From Hyaloscypha bicolor E (taxonomy: Eukaryota > Ascomycota > Leotiomycetes > Helotiales > Hyaloscyphaceae), in assembly GCF_002865645.1 (NCBI RefSeq), contig NW_020194620.1, positions 1,185,353-1,249,352 on the forward strand: a DNA stretch of 64,000 nt, given 5' to 3'. The translations under genes and the position numbers were made by a program. Shown here piece by piece: positions 44,279 through 55,218 of the stretch; positions within the stretch are counted from its first letter, which is position 1, and each line of letters starts with the position of its first letter. The notes beneath the pieces are model-generated. The model searched no databases. It saw only the letters and a list, made by a program, of their open reading frames with translations, and was not told where the DNA came from.

Positions 44279-46677
44279 ATGAGATTCGGAAGGACTCTGC
44301 GGAGCTCGATATACCCAGAATGGAAGGACAAATATATCGATTACGCAAAGCTCAAGAGCCTCCTGCGTGAGGATGCGGAAGAGCGTGTCAAATGGACCGA
44401 GGACGACGAGAACAAGTTCTGCGATGAGATTTTCAACGTCCAGCTGGAGAAGGTCGCTGCTTTCCAAGAATCAACCTTCAAGAGCCTCGAACAGCGTGCA
44501 ACAAAAGCCGCCGAGAAGCTTCATGATCTGGCACCAGAGGAGGGAAATCCCAAGGGGACCATCACCACTGAACGGTTCAAGGAGCTCGAGAAAGAATTGG
44601 ACGGCATCCTTGACGAAACGAAGAGGCTGAAGAAATACAGCGAAATAAACTACACGGGGTTCTTGAAGATTGTTAAGAAGCATGATCGGAAGCGGGGGAA
44701 CAACTACAAGATTCGTCCCATGTTGATGACCAGTCTCTCGAAGCGGCCTTTCAATTCCGAGCAAGGCTATCACCCACTTCTCAACAAGCTCTCGACGATG
44801 TTCTTCGTCGTTCGTCAGCAACTTGACGAGACAGAAACAAATCCTGCCGTATCATCATCCGATGCCCAATCTCAGACTCACAATGGGGAGAGGTATACAG
44901 CATATAAATGTGAGTTGATCGATTGCTCCAGAAGAACGCGTCACTAAAATGCGATAGTCTGGGTCCATCTCGATAATTTGCTCGAGCTGAAAACCTACGT
45001 GCTTCGCCGACTTCCTGTCCTTGTTTATAGCGAGCAATCGACTTCGAAGAGCCTCGAAACACAGGGCGACCCGACCCTCAATTCCCTCTATTTCGACAGC
45101 CAAGACTTTTCCTTGTATAAAGATAAGGTCGACCGACAGGTTGACGCATCTTCATTGCGGGTGAGGTGGTATGGCCAATTAAGCGCTAATCCTGAGCTCT
45201 TTCTTGAACTCAAGACTATACATGGAAATGGAACTAGCGAGGAGAAGAGAATTCCGATTAAGGGGAAGTATATCCAGTCGTTCATCAAGGGCGAATATAA
45301 AATGGAGAAGAGTATACAGAAGATGGAGCGCCAAGGGCAGCAAACCAACAAAATCGAGGAGTTCAAGGTTACTGTGGCCGAGATTCAAAAGTTTATTTTG
45401 GAGCACGACTTGCAGCCAGTCCTACGAGCGGTTTATACACGAACAGCTTTCCAAAAACCTCTTGATGACAAAGTCAGAATATCTATCGATACGTCTCTGG
45501 CATTTATCAGGGAGGACTCCCTGGATCCGGACCGGCCGTGCAGAGATCCTGACAACTGGCATCGACTCGATATCGACAACAGTGCTATGGCCTACCCCTT
45601 TCCCAACATAAACCAGGGCGAGATATCGAGGTTCCCCTATGCAATTCTGGATATTAAGGTCAAAGATGATGGAGCCAAGAAGAGCCCTAAATGGGTTGAA
45701 GACTTAATGGCGTCTCATCTGGTACACAAAGCCCCTCGATTTTCAAAGTTTGTCCATGGGGTGGCGTCTTTGTTCGAGGATAATGTCAACGCCCTCCCCT
45801 TCTGGCTCAGCGAAATCGAAACGGATATTCGTAAGGACCCGCAGGATGCTTTTGAGGAGGAGGAGAGGAGGAAGGCCACGAGAGCAGAGAACAGCCAAGT
45901 CGTTGGGAGCTTCCTTGGAACTCCAAGAGGTGGTGGAAGTTTCAAACCTGGAGTTAGCTCACCGTTGGGCAAGTCGTACATGCAAGATAGATTGGCGGCA
46001 GAGGACGACAGTACGAGGGAACGCCGCAGCAGTAGATCTCCAGCGGCGCGCGATGGTGGAGAAGGATCAAGCGCGCAGTCTGGATATGGCACCATGCCTT
46101 CAGTCTTCCCTTCATTCTCGTTGTCGAGGTACGCTCTGGTACGACGAGTGAAAGAGGCTCCGCTCCCTCCTGGCGTTACGAAACCAACTTTACTTATCAA
46201 AGACTCTGGACCTCTGCAAGTAGAGCCTAAGGTATGGCTTGCCAACGAGAGAACATTCTTGAAATGGCAGCACATTTCCGTCTTGTTGGGTACGCTCTCG
46301 GTTGCACTGTACAACGCAGCGAAGGGAAGCTTGACGATACAGGCCTTCAGTATTGTATTCCTCGGCATCGCTATGTTTACCGCGATATGGGGTTACTCTA
46401 TGCATCGCGTGCGCCGAGATATGATTGTGGCAAGAAGTGGAAAGGACTTCGACAATTGGATTGGGCCTGTGATTGTCTGTGTCTCTCTGATTGTCGTTCT
46501 GATTCTCAACTTCATTATTCAGGTAAGCACTATATTTCTCGGTCTCCTGTTCTTGAACTAACCTATTTGCAGTATCGAGAAGCAGTTAAGAAGATGAATT
46601 TATCTAATGATACCAATTCGAGTTCAGCAATGACGGATACGCTTTGGTCTGGGGATGTCAAGGTTGAGCTGAACTAA
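44279..46677 (+). CDS. Vacuolar transporter chaperone, VTC2/VTC3 type
   Basis: Three exons (44279-44909, 44958-46522, 46573-46677) give 766 aa. An N-terminal SPX domain (MRFGRTLRSSIYPEWKDKYIDY; KIVKKHDRKRG) senses inositol pyrophosphates. The central VTC tunnel domain has FWVHLDNLLELKTYVLRRLPVLVY, DPTLNSLYFDS, RVRWYG and YTRTAFQKPLDDKVRIS. After a Ser-rich linker, LPPGVTKPTLL and VWLANERTFLKW lead into a DUF202 membrane domain with three helices. The WKDKYIDY and PCRDPDNWHR patterns and the LPPGVTKP linker fit the regulatory Vtc2/Vtc3 subunits better than the catalytic Vtc4, judged from memory. The complex makes polyphosphate and moves it into the vacuole. Confidence 0.9.
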
Positions 46678-47125
46678 GTGTTTGGAAGCGAGTATCGATC
46701 GAAGGATATCAAGAGCAGGAGGAAGATTTCGGGCTGGAGCTGTGCCATACCGGGTTATCATAACTGGATCTGTATCATAGCCAGTACATAAGCTCCCGAC
46801 TTGCACGATTAATCGTGGGGGGTGTATATATGGAAATCGTCACGTGTGGGGCGCAAGGCTGATTCATCGCCATGTGCTCATGAACATTTTGAAACCACAA
46901 TCGCACATGACACCTTTAAACAACTATGGAACGGCCGACCTTTCACAGCTTTCTCTTCAGAGTCCACAAAATTCGAATGGGAGCTGAACAGGTTCTCTTG
47001 GACCAACGACGACGCTGCTAGGAATTTACTACTGCAAAGACTCAGCCTCGCTGCAAAGACGCGGCCTCGCACCACTGCGACTACAAATTACCCTACATTC
47101 TCGGACATGACTTGGACAATACAAC
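46678..47125. other. Intergenic, promoter of the 744-aa unknown
   Basis: About 450 bp between two plus-strand genes, with CACGTG at 46841-46846. No other gene seen. Confidence 0.5.
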
Positions 47126-49460
47126 ATGGGCGAAACCAAAAACAAGCTGCTAGGTCTCTTTAGGAGTCGAAGCACTGCGCCGCTGTCCTCCAAGAGCCCC
47201 AGCGATAGAGTATATTCATTCTGAACCACATCATGACGTTAATGGGCTTACCTCGAGCAGGAGAAGGAACGCAAGCACCGCAGAGAACGACCGGCCACCT
47301 CAAACCCTCCCCGAAGCCACCGGCGACGTTCACATAGCCCGGGATCACCCCACGCGAGATCTGAGCCCCGGCGGTCGTCTGGAATTCCTGTATCTCCACG
47401 TGGAAGTCCGGCACCACCACAACCTTTGACGGAATGGCCTCCACTAGGCGTTGCGCGAGATGGGAGCCTCTCACAGGGAAAGGCGATGGAGTTGATTTGC
47501 TCTGGTGTTCCGGTCTTCAAAGGACATCGACGACCGATCCCGCACGCCTCTGAGGAATACTATAACTTGTACGTGACTGTCGTTGGGAATGGACCCGATG
47601 GAAGTGACAAAGCGGAGCCATATAATGTTGCATTTGCTGCGTGCTCATTTCCACTCCAAGGCCAGGCACCAGCTGTATATCCGTGGGAAACTCTCGAGCA
47701 GCCAAGCATGTCCTTCTGCTATGGTGCACAGCCGGGCACAATCACATTAAATCACTGGGTCGCCTTGTCCGGACAACCTGCACCCCCGATCGAGCTTCGA
47801 GATCCAGGCGTCAAGCCAAGAGAAGTGGAACTTTCGGTCATCCTGGAAAGGCTGATATATCTCGAGCATGGATTTGAGGAAGACTATGAAGAATTGCTAT
47901 ACAAGAACCTCTACAGGAACCTTCTCAGAGACCCGGACAAGTTCAAGAAACCCCACAAAGGAATGGAGACACAGATAGCGGATCTAATTACTGTGTTATC
48001 GAGGGATGAGTGGATCGACTTTAGCAGACCGGAGAATCAGGTTGTGGCCAAGTACTTTGCTAATGCTACGTACACGGATCATGGGAGGTACAAGACGTTC
48101 TTTCATCAGCTGCTGTTGAGTTCGGAGTTGGATCGCCGGATACATTCGAAGCACCATGCGGATTGGGCGAAGGAAAAATTACTTGCTCAGCTACCGCCTA
48201 GTATAGCTTGGGATCTTGCCCTTGCTAGGAAGTGGCACGAGTGTATGACCATTGAGAAATTCAAGACTGGTGGAGATTTGGAAAGCAGTAAGTTTTACCT
48301 GTCTTTTTGTAACTTTCTAAACTAAGAATCTTCCAGTCAGATTTCATCTTAAAATTAAGAAAGGCCAAGTTAAAGCTCTCAGGAAGTTCGCACGCGCGAT
48401 GAAATGGCCGAACCATGCTAAGGTGGACGAGATTTTGAGAGAACAGGATCCTGATGAGAAGCCTTTGGAGGATCGAAGCTCCGATACGATGTCCTATTTC
48501 ACGGGGATGGTTCTTCCAGGTGTGACACTACCCTGGCTTATAATGAACTCCCTAATCGACTGTGATTCGGATGCAGGTGGTAATGCCTTGGCCTCTTTAA
48601 CACATATGCATCCAAACAGCGGGTTCCAATACAGGAGCACAACATACTGGTCGGCAGCATCCATCGTCGGTAAAGTTCTCGCACCCACATGTCGAGAAAT
48701 AGGAGGCTGGATCGGTCCAGCACGCCCAGCGCCGGACCTCTCCCGAATCCAAATCGCACGCATACGTCAACGAAAACCAAAGCAATATCTCACAGTAAGC
48801 GATACCGAAAGCATGACCGAACGCTCCGATCCCTTGGGACCACCCTCGGACGAATATCCTGTAGCCGAATATCAACTCCTGCTCCCAGATTTGGACCCAG
48901 ATAAGATCGTCGACACGGTCCGGATCGAAAAGTTGGCGCTGAAACCAGTTTCTGCAAGCAGCGTACCAGACAACAGGGATAAAGATAAACCTCTCACCTA
49001 CGACGCAGCAGTACAATTCGCCATCGACGGGCAATCCTGGCCCCTCCGCCTCTCCTACGACGTCTCATTCATAGCCGCATGTCCCTGCGCCAGAGGTCCC
49101 CATCCGCTGTTCTTCGACTACGTATATACAGCCGTTAAAGTCGACGAGATCCTCAGGATCAAAGACTGGGGCGGGTTGAACGGAAACGTCTCTTCTATCG
49201 GCGCGGCAAGCAGCTCTGGCGGCAGGACTCTTGTTGAGGAGGAGGAAGAGGATGCGCGGGAGAAGGTGCTGGCTATTGAGGCGTTTGGTGTCAGTGATAA
49301 TGAGGTGCTTGCGAGGGCGTGGTGCAGTCATTGGGGACTTAGTGCGGTGGTTGCGGACATGGATAGGACGTGCATGGCGTGTGCTATTCGGGAGGCGTAT
49401 GCGGCGTGTCTTAATGTGGTGATCCTGGTGGAAGGGATGAGTTATGATGATGATTCTTGA
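47126..49460 (+). CDS. Conserved-looking fungal protein of unknown function
   Basis: Three exons (47126-47209, 47261-48287, 48337-49460) give 744 aa. The N-terminus (MGETKNKLLGLFRSRSTAP) is followed by a basic Ser/Pro/Arg-rich stretch (HRRRSHSPGSPHARSEPRR). From about residue 110 the protein looks globular, with AYNV-type beta segments, a helical block (LERLIYLEHGFEEDYEELLYKNL) and Trp-rich parts. Near residue 570-580 is CPCARGPHPLFFDYVY, and the C-terminus has WCSHWGLSAVVADMDRTCMAC. I do not recognise a domain and see no signal peptide or membrane helix. The model closes cleanly over two introns, so the gene is very likely real. Confidence 0.75.
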
Positions 49461-50572
49461 GCTTGGGATTCGTTACGAATGACGGCAATGAACGACGCGA
49501 TATGATTGATGAAGACGTTCAACGGTCTCATATTTTGGGGTTTTGGAGTTTGAGTTTGAGCGGTATGGCGGTTGGGCGGCAGGTGAATATCATGATGCAA
49601 CGGCCTCATTTTGACAAATATGGAGTTTGAGTGGAACGGCTGTGGTGGCTGGATGGTTGGCTGATTTGAAGGCGGAGCATAGCATCGATATGGATATACC
49701 AGGAAATCGGGGAGGGGCGTTCAGTGATGATTTGGGGTAGTTGCTAATCAATTCTTGCATTTGGAACCCTTTGCGAATTTAACAATGTGTTTTTGTGATC
49801 TGATGTTGCCCATCTTTGGAGGCATTCCTTTTTAAATTTCAGCGGACTTGGACTTCAGACTCTTTTAATATGCCATCTTATAGCACCGGCCGCCCATTGT
49901 ACCACAAAAAGCGGCACATAAGATATGCATCCATCTAAGTATCCTCAACTTCCTTCAGAAGTTCAGTTGCCTCCTTGGGAAGTGTGAGTCCAGAGCTCAG
50001 GATATAATTTTGCCTTTTGTGCCCAGTCAAGAGAACTATACAATACAAAACAATACCGTACGCAACTCATCACAAAGGCTCGCTCCATGCATTCAGGGAA
50101 GCGCAACCTCTACCAGAGGGCCAAGGAAGAAAAACAAACAAATACCTATTCGAGCCTGCCTCTCCCTCGGGCCTAGAAATCGAAATCAAAATGGCAAAAA
50201 GTTATATGCCGAAAACTTAATCCTTTACCAACAAGTCCCACGCTGACTCCCCGGATCTAGGTCAACCCTAGACCCGTGCCCACTGCTAATATCAGGAAAT
50301 ATCTTATTTGAATATATATGACCCAAATAATCTAAGCCGAATGGGGTTCGCTAAACCTGATTCTACGCCTAACGGCCCTCTGAGGTGCTGAAGTCTTGAA
50401 TGTCCCAACATTTGTTTGAATAATCGCAATGGCTAGAGGAATAGACAGCAAAACATAGCAGATGTGTTATCTGATGGCATTGGTTTGCTCTACAGCTCGA
50501 GTTCGCAATACAACACGTTCGCTCCTTTCTCCCACTCATCAATTCTCCTAGATCACGTCTCCTTCCCACTCC
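49461..50572. other. Convergent intergenic region
   Basis: About 1.1 kb between the 3' ends of the unknown gene and the MFS gene. It has weak GGAGTTTGAG-type repeats near 49545 and 49620. No gene seen. Confidence 0.55.
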
Positions 50573-52428
50573 TTACAAGAACCACCTGAACTCGGGCACA
50601 CTTGGTCCGTCGCGAAGCAGCTCGGTGGGGATCTCCCTTATATCCAACTTCCTCCCCAACTTACGATCTCTCCTCTTATTGTCATAAACCATGAACAAGC
50701 TCAACAACCCAGCGAGCAAAGCACCTGTAGCACCAAAAGCAGCAGTCGTGGCTAAGGCTGGGATGTACTTAGGCGCTGATTGCGGCGTAAAGATATTGCT
50801 AGATACTAAACCCATGAGGTTGGCGAGTGGTACGCCGATAGATGTCAGGACTACTCTGCGGCCTTCGTGGGGCACGTTGTTGTTGTACCATGTTGACAGG
50901 AGGACTGACGGGGCGGAGGTGCCCCAACACATCATGAACGTGGCGAAGTCTTGAAATATCAGCTCTCCTGATCGCGAATGAGTGTTCCGAGATAGTGGGG
51001 AGATGTACTTACAGGCTAGGTGAATTTCGTGGACCACGTCGATGGGGGCGAAGATTATCATTCCGATGAATGTAAAAGTGAAGCCTAGGACAATGAAAGG
51101 TCCTCTTCGTCTTGTGTAATCGGAAGTGAAGGCCAAAATCAGGAGCATCACCGCACCGCTGATGTTTGGTGCCACAGTGTACAGATTTGTCTTGACGGTC
51201 GAGTATTTAAGACGGGCTATGATTTGTGGGAGGAAGAGCGAAACCGATTGCAGTGGGACACCAAGGCAGATTTCAATGGCGAGGAAGGCGTAGGTAGTTG
51301 GCTGCTTGAAGATCTTAAGCGAATCCTTGAGATTGAACGCTTCATTAACCACAGACGAAGAATCTACCTGGATACGATGATAAGCAAGCTTCTTCTCTTC
51401 GTCATTCAGAAACCTCGCAGAGCTAGCGTTGGCTGGTAGGTAGAAGAAAGCGAAGATTGCAAAAAGGAAGGTGAGGGACCCTTCGATGATGAAGAGGTAT
51501 TTCCAGGCGTAGAGGTGCGTGCTCTTAATGTGGAAGACACCGAATGCTAGGAGGCCGGAGAATGCGTTGGCGATGTTGCTGGCTGCATAGAAGATGGCTA
51601 GGCGACGGGCAAGCTCGCCACGTCTGTAGAAGGTTGTGAGCTAGGTAACGGGGGAGTCAGTAATTGCTCAATTGGGACTGTTTCGGGAGAGGACATTGTC
51701 TTAGGAAAATCTCATGAAACACTCGCAGATAGGAAATGGTTTCTCCCCCAACACCTACATAGTAAATGACTAGAGGAAAGAAGGCGGATTCCGAAAGGCC
51801 TGGATCACCGTTAGAGGCTGGTACACTGCAAGAGAGATCGTGATGTCACACCAAGAAAGAGCCTCAAAACGAGCATGCCGGCAAAGTTGGTGGCAGCAAC
51901 TGTGAGAATGTTAGTGTCTAACCCTTCTGGAGCATCGAACTGGGGGTTCTACCGGTCAGGAGGGTGAACGATCCAAAACATGCCATCAAGATGGGCAATA
52001 CTATAGCAGGACCAAACTTCTTCCCTAGCATTGCCTTCCAGTGTCAGAATGTTGGTGCGCATTCGAAACATTGAAGGACTTACAATAGGCGGGGCTCCTA
52101 GTACGTAGGGGACGTAGAAAACGCTCAATATAATGTTATACTGATTGCTCTTGAAATGAAGATCAGTGTCCATGTGATCGGTCTTCGCATTTCCAAGATT
52201 GCCCTTATCAAGAGCATTGAAAAGATACATCATCGCCAGTACGGGAAGAAGACGATAGTCGAACTTGCGACAGAGAGCACGCTCTGCATGGTGATCAACA
52301 ACCCATGCTGAATCTCCATTCGTCGCTATACCCGGTCCGGCTTCAACGAGTCCCTCCTCATAGGGAACTTTGAGATCATTCGGTTCAGTCAGGGAATTCG
52401 ATCCCGAGTCTGTCTTTCGAACCGACAT
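50573..52428 (-). CDS. MFS transporter, DAL5/anion:cation symporter family
   Basis: Six exons (52428-52084, 52034-51953, 51899-51852, 51799-51759, 51640-51013, 50949-50573) give 506 aa with about 12 membrane helices. The N-terminal cytosolic part ends RALCRKFDYRLLPVLAMMYLFNALDKGNLGNAK, the typical opening of Dal5/Tna1-like permeases. Splicing restores LRLFLGLSESAFFPLVIYY joined to LTTFYRRGELARRLAIFY, the family signature around helix 4-5. For the 41-nt exon I chose the acceptor after CTAACGGTGATCCAG because the nearer TTGCAG site breaks the frame. Later landmarks are FYLPANASSARFL, DEEKKLAYHR and WYNNNVPHEGRR. It should import a small carboxylate or related nitrogen or vitamin compound with cations; the substrate is unknown. 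Confidence 0.88.
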
Positions 52429-54074
52429 TGGGGGGCTAGGTTTTGTCTTAAAGAGGCAGGTAGGTGGTGTTGTGATAATCGAACTTCTGAGATTCGGCTG
52501 AAATGAAAGCTACGAATGAAGGAAGACAACGAAAGAAAAGGAAACGAAATTCGGATGCAACCGCCTATTTCAAGGAATGAGTAGTAGCTTTTCAATAAGA
52601 CCATTACAGGAGTCTTATCGCAGAATTTTTACGAATGTTTTCCCCGCGCGGCGTGAAGCTTATCATTGGTATGCAACTATTCCTTGGCTGTAGATCGCCA
52701 CAGTTGGCCAATGGGCAATGACCACCATTGTGCGATGGCCGACCGGTGATCAAGGCAACCTGCTGTGGTTCCATCGGGCTTCTTTGACCTTTCCCAAGAG
52801 GGCTCTAAAGCCTCTGGAGCCTCTGATAAGCCAGGTAATTTACAGCGGAGGGAACAATCCCACGACCGGAAGGCTTTGAAGGGAAGGCCGGGAGCTGGTT
52901 GACGCGCTCGAAGAGCTCAAGTGAGGGAGGGAGGGGTATGGTTATGGAGAAGATGAGGAGCTCGGATTGCCCGAAAGGCTCGATTTCGGCCAATCTGATA
53001 CGGCCGAGGAAGATTGGAGGATGGGGGACCATGGCTTCTTTCTTATGTTCTTGGAGACATTTAGCAGGAATTCTGGCTGCTTGCGCAGGAGGAAATTAAA
53101 ACTTGAACTCTCTCGGGAGCAGAATTACTGTGGAGGCGAGAGGGCATAGCCATGTGACCTGACCCCCTCCCCCCCACTGGTAACCTAGATGTCCCTTATG
53201 AAGTTGTGGATCGTCGAACCATTCGGTATACATTGAGAAAAGGCACGAGGTCAGAGGCGGATGAGGCGCCTAGGCCTGAGGAAAGCCGACCTTGCGCCTC
53301 GACGGGGCTAATTTCCCGACGTAGTCACGTGATTTAGACCCTAGTTCTCTTTCTTTCTATCCAAGGTCGAGCTCGAAGTAACACTGAAGAACTGAGAGCC
53401 TGCCCCCGAACTCGAATGTTCCCATCATTCAACCATGTCTCCGGACAATATCGGAGCTCTCACCAAGCGGGTAGGATGTCCCTATCAGAACCGAGCAATG
53501 ACTGCAACGATCTCAGGCTGTTCGGCTCCCTTCATGAGGCTTTGGGCTTGACGCTTCAGCCACACTGGTGAAGATTTGTCTGGCGAGTGTCGAGGTGAGG
53601 CCGAGGTCGAGGTTCTATGACGCCAACGGTTCGATTCGTCAAATGGGCTGTCATCCAGGGCTGCAGGGCTCATGTTCATGCAGAACACCATCAATCCCCA
53701 GGGGGCTGGCCTCGAGGCGCCTTCGGTTTCTCTCTCGTGTTAAATCGTATGTTTTTGGCCTCACTCTGCCATGGTTGACCCAGATCTTCGGTGTACAAAT
53801 GGGAAACTGGATATCATCCAGTGTTTGCGGAGCGGAGACCGCCTCCGCAAGCGAAGCCTCACCTGCAGGAAGCCTGGAGGCCGTCGATTGTTGGAGGCAG
53901 GGCTGGACTAGGCAGGGCAGGGCAGGGGTCACGGGCGACATGCTGTGCAGCGCAAGTAGGGTCCAGACTCTCTTCCAAATGCATGGCGTCGGGGGCGGGG
54001 ACGGGGAGGACACGCCCACAGCATCATTTCCTGCGCCTCGAGTCAAGTCACATTGAAGTCCTCTGTTTGTCGTC

Positions 54075-54107
54075 GGAGCGGGAGCGGGAGCTGGAGCTGG
54101 AGCTGGG
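54075..54107. repeat. GGAGC[G/T] hexamer microsatellite
   Basis: About five tandem units, first GGAGCG and then GGAGCT. Ordinary low-complexity DNA. Confidence 0.75.
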
Positions 54108-55123
54108 GAGGCAGCGGTGGGCCGGTAGCCAGGCCACCGCGAGGGATGCTCAGATGTCTGACAATTAGAAACCAGGAGAATATGACGTCGCCAGGCCGAG
54201 CTTGGATAAGCAGCCGCGGCAGGGGCACATTACTAAGAAGGAATCGCAGCAACGACGAGACCGGTACGTACTGGAGAGGACATAGCGAGCAAGTACTGTG
54301 TGAGAGGATAGGGAGGGCTGAGTGGCTGTGGCAAGAGGATGGCTGGAGATGGATGTGTCTCGTGTCTGGATGTTCGAGCAGGAGCGGATCGTTGGTAGGT
54401 TTATGATTATGACTAGGCCATTGTCGAGAAAGAAAGAACCATGCCCATGGTCCTTGAAGAGTCTACTGGTAGCAACCAGAGCAGGAACCAAGATTTGTGA
54501 GGGCGAGGGCGAGATCGATGGCCAGCTAAGAATACCTAAACCACGCCATTGGGGTCAGTGTGGCGCCTTCCATCTTGACCTCGACCCCTACTACTGAATA
54601 GCCAGCCAGCCCGGAGGTGAACTTCTCACCGCGTCTGCGTCTGCGTCTACGCAGTACGTCTACCTCTGCCCTACCACATCCGACATCTCCCTCACAACAT
54701 CCCCCTCTCCAATATCCCCATCCGCATCTTCGAAGGCTAATACTGTATATGACCCGCCTTACCGCCGACCTTTTCTGCGAAGAGTCTCCTTCTTTTAAAG
54801 TCCGCCTGATCCAGCAGTCCTGACAGTATTCCCGCACCAACTCCATCCCTCGCCCCCGCGATCCGCGCTTGACGATTCCGAAGAAGCTTGGTCGGCTGTC
54901 GATCGATTTTGAACTCTGTTCACCACTCCGAACCCCGAGTCCTCTCAGCTCTTTTCTTCGCCTCTGCGGCTGTTCAGCTTCACAGCGTCATCGCGACCCA
55001 TTCACCACTTCTCACCCCACCCCCACCCCTCAGCCTCACCGACCTCTCGAACCTCAATCGCCTTCGCGTCTCGAACCTCCTTACTCGTGTTCGAAAGCAC
55101 GTCACTGTTCAGTTCAGACCACA

Positions 55124-55141
55124 ATGGATACCGAAAGATAA
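55124..55141 (+). promoter_or_regulatory. Upstream open reading frame before the PTP gene
   Basis: ATG GAT ACC GAA AGA TAA encodes five residues and ends 77 bp before the main ATG. The ATG has an A at -3 (CACAATGG). If it lies in the leader, it may lower translation of the phosphatase. Confidence 0.4.
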
Positions 55142-55218
55142 AGACGTCCCGTGACCACGACCCCGCGCTCTCCGTACATAATCTCTCTGTCTCTTCTGAG
55201 CTGGGAATCCTGTACAAA

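Larger units (their letters stand above)
52429..55218. other. Divergent intergenic region, MFS and PTP genes
   Basis: About 2.8 kb without a firm gene. A palindrome TCACGTGA is at 53325-53332, about 100 bp before an ATG at 53434 (MSPDNIGALTKR) followed by GTAGGA, which could be a first exon of an unrecognised small gene; I could not find following exons. A GGAGCT-type hexamer repeat is at 54075-54107. The right end holds the leader of the phosphatase gene with a short upstream frame. Confidence 0.5.

Noticed and set aside
51811..51851. A 26-nt intron in the MFS gene using the TTGCAG acceptor
   Set aside because: It is too short and leads to a stop. The acceptor after CTAACGGTGATCCAG keeps the frame and the family motif.
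53615..53650. tRNA-like GGTTCGATTC string
   Set aside because: Bases flanking the loop do not form a T stem and no cloverleaf is possible.
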